DNA of 64,000 nt from contig JAKZRG010000018.1 of the NCBI GenBank assembly GCA_047518265.1, positions 59,275 through 123,274 on the forward strand. Direction: 5' to 3'. Of the stretch, positions 26,036-34,703 are shown piece by piece (position 1 is the first letter of the stretch; each line of letters starts with the position of its first letter). The notes beneath the pieces were generated by a model that was not told the origin of the DNA, ran no database searches, and saw nothing but the letters and a program-made list of their open reading frames with translations. The stretch is from Oceanospirillum sp047518265 (GTDB lineage: Bacteria; Pseudomonadota; Gammaproteobacteria; Pseudomonadales; Halomonadaceae). The translations under genes were made by a program, and so were the position numbers.

Positions 26036-27238
26036 TTACTCAGAATACTCTGTTAACCGGATCTTGGTTTTAAGATCTGTTTTACAGAAAGCATGTAGGA
26101 AACAGGTTTGTTCGGAGACATCTAAAATATCTTTGGCAAAGGCGTCATCTTCACCGCTTTCCAGATAAACGTGGGTTTCCAGAGGATCAGCCTTACCTGC
26201 TTTACCTGTACCACCAGATGCACCGCCTGGAGTGAAAAAGGAATCCTGCAGGATGCGATAGTCTGTCAGGTCTTTGCGTTTCATTTTGGCGTAACGGCCA
26301 AACTGAGTCATAAAGCAGAAGCCAATGCCGGCAGAGATATAACTGCTGGCATCCGGTGCTCGGCCCTGGCCTCCATTTTCAGGCCCTTCCTCTGATAACA
26401 GAGTAAACACCGAGCCGATCGGGTTATAGAGATGCTGAACAATCTCTTTAATACCGTCTGGGCGCAACGTACAAATACCCCGCAAATGCAGTAATCGATC
26501 CTGCTGGTCGGTTAAGCTTGATCCCGCACCACCCACCGAGTTTTTATGCTCAGGCGTCGCACCACCCTTAACACACATCTCACTCCAATCGCCCTGTGCC
26601 GGTTGAGCCTTATCCATTTGCACACCAGGATCGGGTTCTGCCGGTTTGCCAATGGGTAAAACTTTTTCAGGGCTTACTTCTTCTCCGTTATGACTCAAGG
26701 TAAACAGGCTGTCGTGCTTGCCACGCATCAGACCGTTTAAGGAAGAAGCCGCTGTCGCATCTAAGATCAAGCGTGTTAAATCATCGCGACTGGCATCGGA
26801 TTCAATCTGAGCTTCCAGATCTACATCATAGGCACTGGCCACCATAGTGCCTCTGGCCATACTGCCCTGCATACTGTAATAGTTATCCTGAATCAGACGG
26901 ATATTTTTGATCTCGATCTCACGCATCTTTGCCAGAGCCAGGATCTCGTTCATATAGGCTGCAACCATGCCTACCGTTAAAAAACATAAAGGGGCCGGGG
27001 CATAGTCAGTACCATCCAGATAAGCCCCTTCATCACTGGCTAAACGCCAGGTTGTGCCGGTACGCTCTGAGGTCACCAAGGCTTCTTTTTGGAATACAGT
27101 CAGCGATCGCACTGCTGTTCTTAAATCGTCACCCAAGCGTAGACCAGGGCTGGATAAACCTAAACCACTTTCATTTTCTACTTTAAAAAAAAGCGGCTTA
27201 CCACTGGTTAACAAACGGTTTTCAACTTTACTATTCAT
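26036..27238 (-). CDS. OsmC-family protein with tandem OsmC domains
   Basis: The chosen start is ATG 27238 (MNSKVENRLLTSGKPLFF); the frame is open further upstream but that part belongs to a repeated leader. The protein has 400 residues, about three times a single OsmC domain. Two OsmC halves can be seen. The first has LCFLTVGMVAAYMNEILALAK but no second Cys, since the equivalent position reads ATAASSLNGLM. The second half has GFCFMTQFGRYA and SEQTCFLHAFCKTDLKT, which keep the two peroxidatic-type cysteines. So only the C-terminal half looks redox-active. Between them is a hydrophilic insert rich in Gly, Pro and Asp. It shares its leader element and direction with the SDR gene next door, so both are probably controlled together in the aromatic pathway. 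Confidence 0.8.
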   Translation of the reverse strand: MNSKVENRLLTSGKPLFFKVENESGLGLSSPGLRLGDDLRTAVRSLTVFQKEALVTSERTGTTWRLASDEGAYLDGTDYAPAPLCFLTVGMVAAYMNEILALAKMREIEIKNIRLIQDNYYSMQGSMARGTMVASAYDVDLEAQIESDASRDDLTRLILDATAASSLNGLMRGKHDSLFTLSHNGEEVSPEKVLPIGKPAEPDPGVQMDKAQPAQGDWSEMCVKGGATPEHKNSVGGAGSSLTDQQDRLLHLRGICTLRPDGIKEIVQHLYNPIGSVFTLLSEEGPENGGQGRAPDASSYISAGIGFCFMTQFGRYAKMKRKDLTDYRILQDSFFTPGGASGGTGKAGKADPLETHVYLESGEDDAFAKDILDVSEQTCFLHAFCKTDLKTKIRLTEYSE

Positions 27239-27262
27239 AACGGATACTCTTTGAAAATATTT

Positions 27263-27358
27263 TACATACCTAAACAAAAGTATTTCGATATTCTCCGGCC
27301 AGCAGCTGGAGAATATGGCGATTTTTTGTAGAGATATTTTGGGTTAGATGTTTAGGTG
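27263..27358 (-). promoter_or_regulatory. Duplicated leader element, copy upstream of the OsmC-like gene
   Basis: This ~95-bp stretch closely matches 28193-28280. Both copies end 24 bases before the start codon they precede. This copy has CCTAAACA (27269-27276) and TGTTTAGG (27349-27356) at its ends and a perfect inner 8-bp stem TATTCTCC/GGAGAATA. Equal spacing to two different genes argues for a cis-regulatory leader or operator rather than a random repeat. Confidence 0.65.
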
Positions 27359-27367
27359 TTTAGAAGC

Positions 27368-28168
27368 TTAAAGACCCAGCTTGGCAATGGTGCCACCCGC
27401 CACGGCACCGCCATCAACAGGCAATACAGCACCGTTCACCCAGACAGCATCGTCAGAAATCAGGAACAGGGTGGCTAAGGCGATATTTTCCGGTGTGGCA
27501 GAACCAAATTTTTTCATACGGGAGGCAGACTCAGAACCAAAGCTGGTCATAAAGTCCCCAAGAATAGGGGTATCAACCGCTGCAGGGGCTACGGCATTAA
27601 CCCGAATACCTTTATGGATCCAGCGGGAAGACACTTTCATCGTCCATACCGATAACAACTGCTTGGAAAAGGGATATGCCGAGGTGTTTTCCAATCCTTC
27701 ATTACTGATTTCTTCTTCAGCAACAAAATCGTCAATTTGGTCTGCACTGTTCAGAGCCAGAAACTTTCCGATATTCGCCAGATTAGAGGGCCAACCCGCT
27801 CCGGTACCAGAGGTCATATTCACAATACCGGCACCCTCAGCCAGCTTATGGATGATGCTTTCTGTAAAATAACGCACACCCCAGAAATTAATATTTAAAA
27901 CATCAACTGGGGAAAAACGGACAGAAGGCGCAACACCTGCAATATTCAATACACCACTGATCTCATTCGGTAACTGTGCAATCACCTGATCAATGGATGC
28001 GCTATCCCCTTGGTTATAAGCCAGGAACTGATCCACATCGCCATGACCCGGTTGATTGATATCCAAACCTATTACTCGGGCGCCACGAGATTTTAGTAAC
28101 GCAGCGCATGCCGCACCAATACCTGATGAGACTCCTGTGACGACAATTGTTTTTCCAGATAAGGACAT
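27368..28168 (-). CDS. Short-chain dehydrogenase, coniferyl-alcohol dehydrogenase-like (second copy)
   Basis: This SDR has 266 residues from ATG 28168, which follows a strong AAGGAGG site. The NAD motif TGVSSGIG, catalytic Ser in IVNMTSGTG and SAYPFSK (Tyr and Lys) are in place, and PAAVDTPIL with VLPVDGGAVAGG closes the domain. It has the same long insert before the Tyr as the SDR at 12354 and belongs to the same CalA/hydroxysteroid dehydrogenase-like group, but is clearly diverged, so it may use a different alcohol. It lies upstream of the OsmC-like gene (same strand) and divergent from the IclR gene; the gap carries several IclR-type palindromes. Confidence 0.85.
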   Translation of the reverse strand: MSLSGKTIVVTGVSSGIGAACAALLKSRGARVIGLDINQPGHGDVDQFLAYNQGDSASIDQVIAQLPNEISGVLNIAGVAPSVRFSPVDVLNINFWGVRYFTESIIHKLAEGAGIVNMTSGTGAGWPSNLANIGKFLALNSADQIDDFVAEEEISNEGLENTSAYPFSKQLLSVWTMKVSSRWIHKGIRVNAVAPAAVDTPILGDFMTSFGSESASRMKKFGSATPENIALATLFLISDDAVWVNGAVLPVDGGAVAGGTIAKLGL

Positions 28169-28192
28169 AAGCCCCTCCTTTCTTGTTGTTGT

Positions 28193-28280
28193 TACATACC
28201 TAAACAAAAGTATTTCGATATTTTCCGGTCAGCAGCCAGAGAAAATGGAGGCTTTCTGTAGAGAAACGTTTGTTTAGGTG
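28193..28280 (-). promoter_or_regulatory. Duplicated leader element, copy upstream of the SDR gene
   Basis: This is the second copy of the 27263-27358 element, ending 24 bases before the SDR start. It has perfect 11-bp terminal inverted repeats: ACCTAAACAAA at 28198-28208 and TTTGTTTAGGT at 28269-28279. The inner stem of the other copy is altered, but ATTTTC/GAAAAT can pair in a shifted register. The copies differ by an 8-base indel near one end. Confidence 0.65.
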
Positions 28281-28318
28281 CTTATGGATAAGAGATCAAT
28301 GATCAGAAAAAAACAAAA

Positions 28319-28332
28319 TGAACCCGGTTCCA
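28319..28332. promoter_or_regulatory. IclR-type operator candidate in the SDR/IclR gap
   Basis: TGAACCCGGTTCCA contains a perfect GAACC-C-GGTTC palindrome. It resembles the TGnACCnnGGTnCA sites at 28395, 29776 and 39433. It lies about 150 bases upstream of the SDR start, between the divergent SDR and IclR genes. Confidence 0.5.
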
Positions 28333-28390
28333 AAACCACCAGACTCATGCCATAAGACTCACCATAAATCAGCAAAACCAGTCATGTCAA

Positions 28391-28412
28391 ATAATGAACC
28401 AAGGTCCATTAT
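28391..28412. promoter_or_regulatory. Best IclR-type operator (22-bp palindrome)
   Basis: The core TGAACCAAGGTCCA (28395-28408) extends to a 22-bp palindrome with ATAATG on the left and CATTAT on the right. Only the central AA and one symmetric pair fail to match. It lies about 135 bases before the IclR gene. The same core recurs before the TRAP operon and the aldehyde dehydrogenase gene. Confidence 0.7.
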
Positions 28413-28501
28413 TTGAAAAAACAACAAAAACCATCGTGAAATACGGTATTACCTGGAGATACCCTTGGATAAAATTCGTTGAAAAAAACAGTTTGATCCG
28501 C

Positions 28502-28518
28502 ATAATGGACCAAAAACC
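28502..28518. promoter_or_regulatory. IclR-type half-site close to the IclR start
   Basis: ATAATGGACCAA (28502-28513) repeats the left arm of the 22-bp palindrome, but the right arm is degenerate (AAACC). It lies about 30 bases before the IclR start, where binding would block expression, so autoregulation is possible. Confidence 0.4.
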
Positions 28519-28547
28519 GAATCCTACCTATTGGATCAGGAAAGACA

Positions 28548-29384
28548 ATGAAAAAAGAAGAATTACAAACCGATACCGGCAAGACAAATCAAGGTAGTGT
28601 TCAGTCCCTGGTACGGGGGCTGAACGTTCTAGTGGCGGTAAACGAAAATACCCCGGCAACAGTCACTCAATTGGTATCAACCACTCGCCTGCCAAAAGCG
28701 ACCGTTATCAGACTGTTAAAAACCCTGAAGAATGAAGGCTATATCGATCTAGACCCCGTCGCTGGCGGCTACAAACCTTTACCCAAGGTGCGCCTGCTCG
28801 CCAGCCCAATGATTACGGAAAACAGCTTTGCACTGTCTGCCCGTAATTATTTAAATGATTTTTCTCAGGTGGTGAAATGGCCCTCTGATATCTTGATGCC
28901 TGAAGGCTCATCCATGGTGGTACAGGCCTCAAACCGGGATACTGCACCGATTTTTCTGAAACGTTTTGAACAGGCTCGTTTTGCTATTTTAAACTCTGCC
29001 AGTGGCTTAGCGTACTTATCTGCGGCCTCGGCCCATAAACGTCAGGAATTGATTAATGTTGCCGCGGGATTAAATCGCTCTGGAGCAGAAGCGACACAAT
29101 TAGCCGAACAGACTTATCAGAAAATAGAAGCGTGTAAACAGCGCGGTTACGCCGTCGCCGACTACCACGCGCCCATTGAGGGCACCCGAGCCATTGCGAT
29201 CCCCTTAATGTGCAATAAGGAAGCCTTTGGTGCTTTAGCCATGCTGTTTTTGAAAGATGCCGTGTCCGATGAACAGCTGAATAACTTTCTCCTGCCACAA
29301 CTTCAGGAGGCAGCCAATGAGATAGCGGGGCTGTATAGCCAGTTTGGTGGTGCGGGCACGATGAACCTAGCCCCCCTAGGTTAA
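28548..29384 (+). CDS. IclR-family transcriptional regulator
   Basis: The protein has 278 residues. The winged helix (SVQSLVRGLNVLVAVNENTPATVTQLVSTTRLPKATVIRLLKTLKNEGYIDLDPVAGGYKP) is typical of IclR. The effector domain follows, with DILMPEGSSMVVQASNRDTAP and the late YAPI-like block DYHAPIEGTRAIAIPLM. It resembles MhpR-type regulators of phenylpropionoid pathways. ATG 28548 follows AGGA. It is divergent from the SDR/OsmC genes and followed by a TRAP operon. The recurring palindrome (28391, 29776, 39433, 39548) is probably its operator, linking SDR, TRAP and aldehyde dehydrogenase genes into one regulon (inference). Confidence 0.92.
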   Translation: MKKEELQTDTGKTNQGSVQSLVRGLNVLVAVNENTPATVTQLVSTTRLPKATVIRLLKTLKNEGYIDLDPVAGGYKPLPKVRLLASPMITENSFALSARNYLNDFSQVVKWPSDILMPEGSSMVVQASNRDTAPIFLKRFEQARFAILNSASGLAYLSAASAHKRQELINVAAGLNRSGAEATQLAEQTYQKIEACKQRGYAVADYHAPIEGTRAIAIPLMCNKEAFGALAMLFLKDAVSDEQLNNFLLPQLQEAANEIAGLYSQFGGAGTMNLAPLG

Positions 29385-29890
29385 GGCTAAGTATTACCTT
29401 ACTACCTATAGGCTTGGCTTATTAAACGCCAGGCCCTCTAAATACTCTATCTATAAACACCCTTCCATTATCTTATTTCTAAGTGCTTTATTTACAAGCA
29501 CCTCACCACAACCACACCACGTACCCCCCCCACCTTTAAGCAAGCTGGCAGCAGTATTCAGCGCTCCTGATAACACTTAAAAGCACCATAACAAGCCCAG
29601 ACACCCTCTTTCCTTCCCGCCCTTCAGATCCATTGATGAAATTTTCTCAGCTTTTATATAAAGAAAAACCACCATGTGAACCATTTAGCCTGCATATGGA
29701 TGAAAAAAACCACTGTGCGAACCAAACCCAGGATAAGCATTACTCACATCAGTTGATTTTTGCTCATTGATAAAATGAACCAAGGACCACAGAATGAACT
29801 TGCAAGTTGAGATATAAGAGCGAATAAACCTAAAAATATTCGCTATCTCGTAAGTACGACACAAAAATAATAAACAACGAGGAATACCCA
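29385..29890. promoter_or_regulatory. TRAP operon promoter region with IclR-type site
   Basis: No gene was seen in these 506 bases. TGAACCAAGGACCA at 29776-29789 matches the IclR-type operator with one arm changed. Half-sites TGAACC occur at 29677-29682 and near 29715 (GCGAACC). The best site is about 100 bases before the dctP-type start, a normal operator distance. Confidence 0.55.
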
Positions 29891-30910
29891 ATGAGAAGAA
29901 TCTCATCAACCAGCCGCTACTTGGCTAGACTCATCAGCCTGTCTCTTCTGGCAGTTTTTTCTGCATCCGCCTTTAGCCAAGAGTTAAAACTCGCACACTT
30001 TATGCCACCCAAACACTCCATGCACGCCAAGGTATTTGCTCCGTTAGCGGAGAAAATAGAGCAAGCCTCCCAAGGCGATCTTAAAATCAGAATCTACCCT
30101 TCCGGCACCTTAGGGAAAGGCCCGGTAAAACAGTTTAAACGCGCCACCGACGGCACCGCTGACATCTTGTTTGGCGTCCACTCCTATACCCCCAAGCTGT
30201 TTCCAAAATCCATGCTCAGCGTACAAGTGGGCAGCGCCACAGATGCGACCGATGCCACTCAACGCATCTGGAATATTTATGATGACTACCTAACACAGGA
30301 ATACCGTAGGGTAAAAACCCTGGGCCTGTGGACCGTATCACCCGTGGTCATTATCTCTCGAACTAAGCCTGTTCATTCTATGGCTGATTTAAAGGGTATG
30401 AAGGTGACCTCATCCGGTTCATTTATCGCACCACTATTACAAGCCTGGGGCGCTGTCCCCGTACCGATGAAATTACCTGAAATTTACAACGCACTCGCAA
30501 CAGGCGTAGTAGATGCTGTAGCCATTGCTCCCAGCGCCATCTACAAACCTTGGAATTTTGGTGAAGTAGCCAAGTACGTCACCACGGGTGTCCCCGGTAC
30601 CCTGAACCCGCTGTTTCTGGTGATGAATAAAAAGAAATGGCAAAAGCTGCCTCAAAATCACAAGGATCTTTTGCACTCTGTAACAGGTCGGGATTTCAGT
30701 ATTGCCGCAGCCAAAGTGTTTCAGGCCGAAGATGAATCCGCACTTAGCAAAGCGCAACAGGATAACAAGCTAACCGTTATCCCCCTATCCGATAGCGCCC
30801 AAAAAGAGCTGCACGAGGCCGGTAAAAAAGTCTTAACCAGCCATTTCAGCAAGCTGGAAGCGAAGGGTGTAAAAGATATTTCAGCCGCCTACCAGGCATT
30901 TAATAACTGA
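29891..30910 (+). CDS. dctP: TRAP transporter periplasmic binding protein (DctP family)
   Basis: The protein has 339 residues, with a Sec signal (YLARLISLSLLAVFSASAFS) cut before QELKLAHFMPP. DctP features are present: HAKVFAPLAEKIEQASQGDLKIRIYPSGTLGKGP, then the conserved Arg region, and late GVVDAVAIAPSAI. It binds an organic acid, probably an aromatic acid given the regulon. It is the first gene of an operon with small and large TRAP permeases. ATG 29891 follows ACGAGG by seven bases. DctP is used as a family name, not as a claim for dicarboxylates. Confidence 0.93.
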   Translation: MRRISSTSRYLARLISLSLLAVFSASAFSQELKLAHFMPPKHSMHAKVFAPLAEKIEQASQGDLKIRIYPSGTLGKGPVKQFKRATDGTADILFGVHSYTPKLFPKSMLSVQVGSATDATDATQRIWNIYDDYLTQEYRRVKTLGLWTVSPVVIISRTKPVHSMADLKGMKVTSSGSFIAPLLQAWGAVPVPMKLPEIYNALATGVVDAVAIAPSAIYKPWNFGEVAKYVTTGVPGTLNPLFLVMNKKKWQKLPQNHKDLLHSVTGRDFSIAAAKVFQAEDESALSKAQQDNKLTVIPLSDSAQKELHEAGKKVLTSHFSKLEAKGVKDISAAYQAFNN

Positions 30911-30980
30911 TTTATTCAGCGACTCAGATTGTCTTTACTTTTATTGCGGGCACCCAGACCGGTGCCCCTTGGAGTTCTAA

Positions 30981-31586
30981 ATGTCCCATACACAATCCAT
31001 AGATCCCCCTGTGTGCTCTCCTATGCCTGAACCAATAGATACACCAAAAGAAATCCCCGCAGTGTTAGCTAAATTTGATGCTCTGCTCAGCAAAATTGCG
31101 GTCATTGTCGGTGCTGCCAGCCTCTTTGTTTTAACCGGCTTAATCGTTTGTGATGTGACATTACGTTATTTCTTTAACGCCCCTATTTTTGGCGCACAGG
31201 ATATCTCTGTTCTGGCTCTGATCATGGTTGTTACCGTTGCCATCCCCTATGCAGGCCGAGCAGGTATGCATGTTTTTGTGGAAGCTCTGGACAAGGTATT
31301 GGGTAAAAGAGCTAACCGAATCGCAGATATCATCGTTCGCCTTGTTGGCTGTACGACGGTATCAATTCTGACTTACCACCTAATTTTAGGCGCGATTGAA
31401 GTGGAGGAATTCGAAGAAACCACCGCTTCTCTAGAGCTTTCTTTTGCGCCTTTTTATCAGGCCCTTGCGGTGGGTTTTGCCTTCTACGCACTGATCATGT
31501 TGATTGAAGCCCTCATTCTGCTTCGTCATCAAACAGTGCCCACCCTGAAATCCCAACCTGCACCTCAGGAGAACTCTGATGACTGA
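30981..31586 (+). CDS. dctQ: TRAP transporter small permease (DctQ family)
   Basis: The protein has 201 residues with four membrane helices: IAVIVGAASLFVLTGLIVCDVTLRYFFNAP, ISVLALIMVVTVAIPYAG, IIVRLVGCTTVSILTYHLIL and FYQALAVGFAFYALIMLIEALILL. The first carries the typical D-V-x-x-R-Y-F sequence of DctQ. A hydrophilic Pro-rich N-terminal tail of about 30 residues is longer than usual. ATG 30981 follows GGAG. The stop overlaps the DctM start. Confidence 0.92.
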   Translation: MSHTQSIDPPVCSPMPEPIDTPKEIPAVLAKFDALLSKIAVIVGAASLFVLTGLIVCDVTLRYFFNAPIFGAQDISVLALIMVVTVAIPYAGRAGMHVFVEALDKVLGKRANRIADIIVRLVGCTTVSILTYHLILGAIEVEEFEETTASLELSFAPFYQALAVGFAFYALIMLIEALILLRHQTVPTLKSQPAPQENSDD

Positions 31587-32883
31587 ATTAGAATACGGTA
31601 TCGCCGTACTGCTGGGGCTGTTTGGCCTGCTTTTGATTCGCATGCCCGTAGGTTTAGCCATGATGGTCAGCGGTTATATTGGCATTATCTTAATGAACGG
31701 CTGGGATGCGGCCAATGCCGCCCTCACCGATCAGACGTTTGAAGTCTCATCCTTCCATACTCTGGCGGTTATCCCTTTATTTGTTCTGATGGGAAATTTA
31801 GCCTCTGCTTCAGGCATCAGCAAAGACCTGTTTGTGGCTGCTTACGCTTGGATCGGACATAAACGGGGCGGACTGGCCTCAGCAACCATTGTTGCCTCAT
31901 CAGGTTTTGCCGCCTTAAGCGGCTCATCCCTGGCCTCTGCCGTAACGATGGGACGGGTGGCCCTACCGGAAATGCGCCGTTACAACTACTCTGATGGCTT
32001 AGCGACGGGATCGGTTGCCGCAGGTGGTACGCTAGGTTTCTTGATCCCTCCCAGTGCAGGCATGGTGATTTATGCCATTTTGACCGAGCAATCCATTGGA
32101 CAGCTATTTTTAGCCGGCGTCTTTCCGGGCATCCTGTTGACCGGATTATTTCTATTAGCCATCTTCGCGGTCACTCGCCGGAATCCTTCTGCTGCTCCAG
32201 CAGGTGAAAAGAATAGCTTAAAGTATCGATTGCAAACCCTGTATCAGGCCAGCTCGGTACTCAGCATCATTCTGGTCACCATTGGCGGTATCTATTCCGG
32301 TGTATTCACACCATTAGAAGCTGCCGGAGTAGGCGCCTTTTTAACCTTTGTTTTTGCCTTATACCGCAAAGCCCTTTCTATGGACGTTCTACGTCGGGTG
32401 GTACTGCAAACCCTGGAAACCACAGGCCTGGTCTTTCTGATCCTGATTGGCGCCCACGTCTTTATCCCTGTGATGGCACTCTCCCAACTACCGGAGCAGC
32501 TGATTCAACTGATGCTAAGCTGGGAATTGAGTGATATGGGTATGCTGCTGGTGATTCTATTTGCTTATCTGTTACTGGGCACCTTCCTGGAAAGCTTCTC
32601 CATGCTGGTACTGACCCTACCCGTGGTTTACCCCCTAATGATGGAGTTAGGCATCGATCCGGTATGGTTCGGTATCATCATTGTAATTGTGCTGGAGATG
32701 GGGCTGATCAGCCCACCTGTGGGGTTAAATGTCTTTGTGGTGAAAGGCATCGCCCCTTCTGTGCCTCTAAGCACTATTTTTAAAGGTATCTGGCCCTTCT
32801 GGCTGGCTATGGCTGCTGCTATTGCCATTCTATTGGCATTCCCTCAGATCGCTCTCTTCTTACCAGAAACTATGGCACAGTAA
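31579..32883 (+). CDS. dctM: TRAP transporter large permease (DctM family)
   Basis: The protein has 434 residues and about 12 hydrophobic segments. The DctM family blocks are clear: FFSVL-like start (GLFGLLLIRMPVGLAMMVSGYIG), LFVLMGNLASASGISKDLF, VASSGFAALSGSSLASAVTMGRVALPEMRRYNYSDGLATGSVAAGGTLGFLIPPS, and the late GLISPPVGLNVFVVKG. It couples Na+ entry to solute uptake with DctP and DctQ partners. The start overlaps the DctQ stop by eight bases. Confidence 0.94.
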   Translation: MTELEYGIAVLLGLFGLLLIRMPVGLAMMVSGYIGIILMNGWDAANAALTDQTFEVSSFHTLAVIPLFVLMGNLASASGISKDLFVAAYAWIGHKRGGLASATIVASSGFAALSGSSLASAVTMGRVALPEMRRYNYSDGLATGSVAAGGTLGFLIPPSAGMVIYAILTEQSIGQLFLAGVFPGILLTGLFLLAIFAVTRRNPSAAPAGEKNSLKYRLQTLYQASSVLSIILVTIGGIYSGVFTPLEAAGVGAFLTFVFALYRKALSMDVLRRVVLQTLETTGLVFLILIGAHVFIPVMALSQLPEQLIQLMLSWELSDMGMLLVILFAYLLLGTFLESFSMLVLTLPVVYPLMMELGIDPVWFGIIIVIVLEMGLISPPVGLNVFVVKGIAPSVPLSTIFKGIWPFWLAMAAAIAILLAFPQIALFLPETMAQ

Positions 32884-32885
32884 AT

Positions 32886-32945
32886 AGCTCTATTTGATAG
32901 AGCTTGTACCTAAAAAATACCAGGGGCTCATATTATGAGCTCCTG
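32886..32945. terminator. Two hairpins after the TRAP operon
   Basis: AGCTCTA/TAGAGCT (32886-32892, 32898-32904) is followed by a 12-bp near-perfect hairpin at 32921-32945 (CAGGGGCTCATA with TATGAGCTCCTG, one mismatch). T-runs are weak, so these are probable transcript-end hairpins rather than textbook terminators. Confidence 0.5.
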
Positions 32946-33002
32946 AAAAATGAAGACATCCAGTAGGCCGTAAATAACTGGCTTACAGTTTATATCTTAG
33001 CC

Positions 33003-33356
33003 TCAAAAATAAATATTGATCAGGCACAAGATCGAGTAATAGCTTTCCGTATCCTTCGCAGCCAGCTCATCATAGATCATGATGATCTTAGGATTATTCG
33101 GATCAACAATATCCGCCTTCTTGTCAACGTCATCCCCTATAGTTTCTACTACAGGCTCAGCAGATACCGCCGCAACAGGTGACTGGACCACAACCGCGCC
33201 TGACGAAAGACCACTGACTACCATCTTGCTTACTGAACGTTGAATACCAGCCTTACTTGCCACATGACGGACAAAATCAGTATCAGGGGAACGAAGGGCA
33301 GAGCTGATCGCATTAGTAAACGCATTCAGATAGATGGTTCTTCTGCTGAAATACAT
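33003..33356 (-). CDS. Doubtful hypothetical protein, 117 aa
   Basis: The open frame from ATG 33356 has a GAGG four to five bases upstream. The N-terminal half is Ser/Ala-rich (SRRTIYLNAFTNAISSALRSPDTDFVRHVASKAG) and the middle is a Val/Ala-rich stretch (VVVQSPVAAVSAEPVVE). No family is recognised. It lies alone between the TRAP operon and an AraC gene. It may be a real small protein or a chance frame; the composition slightly favours a real one. Confidence 0.4.
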   Translation of the reverse strand: MYFSRRTIYLNAFTNAISSALRSPDTDFVRHVASKAGIQRSVSKMVVSGLSSGAVVVQSPVAAVSAEPVVETIGDDVDKKADIVDPNNPKIIMIYDELAAKDTESYYSILCLINIYF

Positions 33357-33534
33357 CCAGCCTCGGGCTTAACTATTTGAGCTTACAAAGTGGTTGCCCC
33401 CTAATTTTTTAGCCAAATAAAGTAAATAAACTTGTGCGACAAATACTGTCATAAGACAAGAGGCAAGCCACTAGAGTTGGAGGAGATAAGTAGCGTCGTG
33501 ATCGAAGATTATGGGTGACTCAGCTGCGTGCGCT

Positions 33535-33576
33535 TTGGACTGAGTTTGTAGTGGAGTTATTGCAAACTCAGTCCAA
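33535..33576. repeat. Perfect 14-bp inverted repeat
   Basis: TTGGACTGAGTTTG (33535-33548) and CAAACTCAGTCCAA (33563-33576) are perfect complements with a 14-base loop. The repeat lies 13 bases after the end of the AraC gene on its strand. No T-run follows, so it is either a factor-assisted terminator or a mobile-element end. Confidence 0.6.
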
Positions 33577-33589
33577 CAATAAGGCTCGC

Positions 33590-34510
33590 CTATAGAACCT
33601 TTTTTTTCAATAGCTTATAGACGGAGCTTACATCACTAAAACCCACCATGTCGGATATTTCGTAAATAGATAGTCCCTCTGAGAATTTCTTTTCTAATAT
33701 TTTCCTTCGTTCTGCATCACGTATTTTTATAAAAGAAGTCCCTAGCTTTGCTAATCGACGCTGTAAGGTTCGAGGGGTTATATTCAATTGATCTGCGGCG
33801 TCGTTAATTCCAAATTTTTCGCAACTTATATGATTGCTAATTATTTCCTCAACAAGAAGTAGAAAGTCGTCTCTGTATTCAAAGATAGGTAAGTTATTTG
33901 CGGGCGAATATAGATCCTCAATAAACTCGTTATGAGATTTAAGTTGCTGATGATATGGGTTTATTTCATAAACAATAATTTTATTCCCCCCCCTTGCTAA
34001 TGTGACATCGAAATCGAACTTATTTCCGATAAGGTATTCCAAATCCCACATCTCCGGCGCTAGATTTACACGTACTCGGTAATACTCCGGATAGATAGCT
34101 TTAATCGTTAGTAACATTGTGAAAATAAATATTTTTCTTGCCTGTTTTTGCTTAGTTATTAAATCTATATTGGTGACGATAGAATCGGTTGTAAGGGTAA
34201 TAGCATCGCCTAAAGAGTTGCCACCAGTAATTATTGATAACTTATTTAACAGTATATAAAAATTTCGACTGGCTAATAACCAAGTTGATACCTTGTTTGG
34301 AGTTCTAAAGAATTCATAGGCGCGCTGATAAATAATTTGGTTGCTCATGCTGTTAAGATAATAATTAAGTATATTATCTGCATACTCACTGGGCATTTTT
34401 ACATAATCAGCATTGTATTCTTTAAGTATTAAAATATGCCGTGAAATATTCGAACCACTGTCATCCTTATAACCCTCAAAGAAGTAAGGGGGAAGTATCT
34501 CGTTAGCCAT
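33590..34510 (-). CDS. AraC-family transcriptional regulator
   Basis: The protein has 306 residues. The last ~80 hold the AraC HTH pair: CEKFGINDAADQLNITPRTLQRRLAKLGTSFIKIRDAERRKILEKKFSEGLSIYEISDMVGFSDVSSVYKLLKKKVL. The N-terminal domain looks like the arabinose_bd type used by OruR/ArgR-like regulators. The DNA is more AT-rich than the neighbours, which suggests transfer. It is divergent from the autotransporter esterase gene, with under 200 bases between the starts, and so is the obvious candidate to control it. Confidence 0.88.
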   Translation of the reverse strand: MANEILPPYFFEGYKDDSGSNISRHILILKEYNADYVKMPSEYADNILNYYLNSMSNQIIYQRAYEFFRTPNKVSTWLLASRNFYILLNKLSIITGGNSLGDAITLTTDSIVTNIDLITKQKQARKIFIFTMLLTIKAIYPEYYRVRVNLAPEMWDLEYLIGNKFDFDVTLARGGNKIIVYEINPYHQQLKSHNEFIEDLYSPANNLPIFEYRDDFLLLVEEIISNHISCEKFGINDAADQLNITPRTLQRRLAKLGTSFIKIRDAERRKILEKKFSEGLSIYEISDMVGFSDVSSVYKLLKKKVL

Positions 34511-34703
34511 TACATATCCAACTTTACTTTAATCGATTGTCGTACTTTTCCATCATTATGTCGCGTTTTTCAATTACTCGATTTTCACGATTCCTTACAC
34601 TCAATTGCCAAGCGCCTAGAAATTAACCACAACGTTTTCGTTGTGTGTGTTTCGCCAAAAAGTATAGATCGATCTTCCTATGACAGTAAAGGATACACTC
34701 CCG

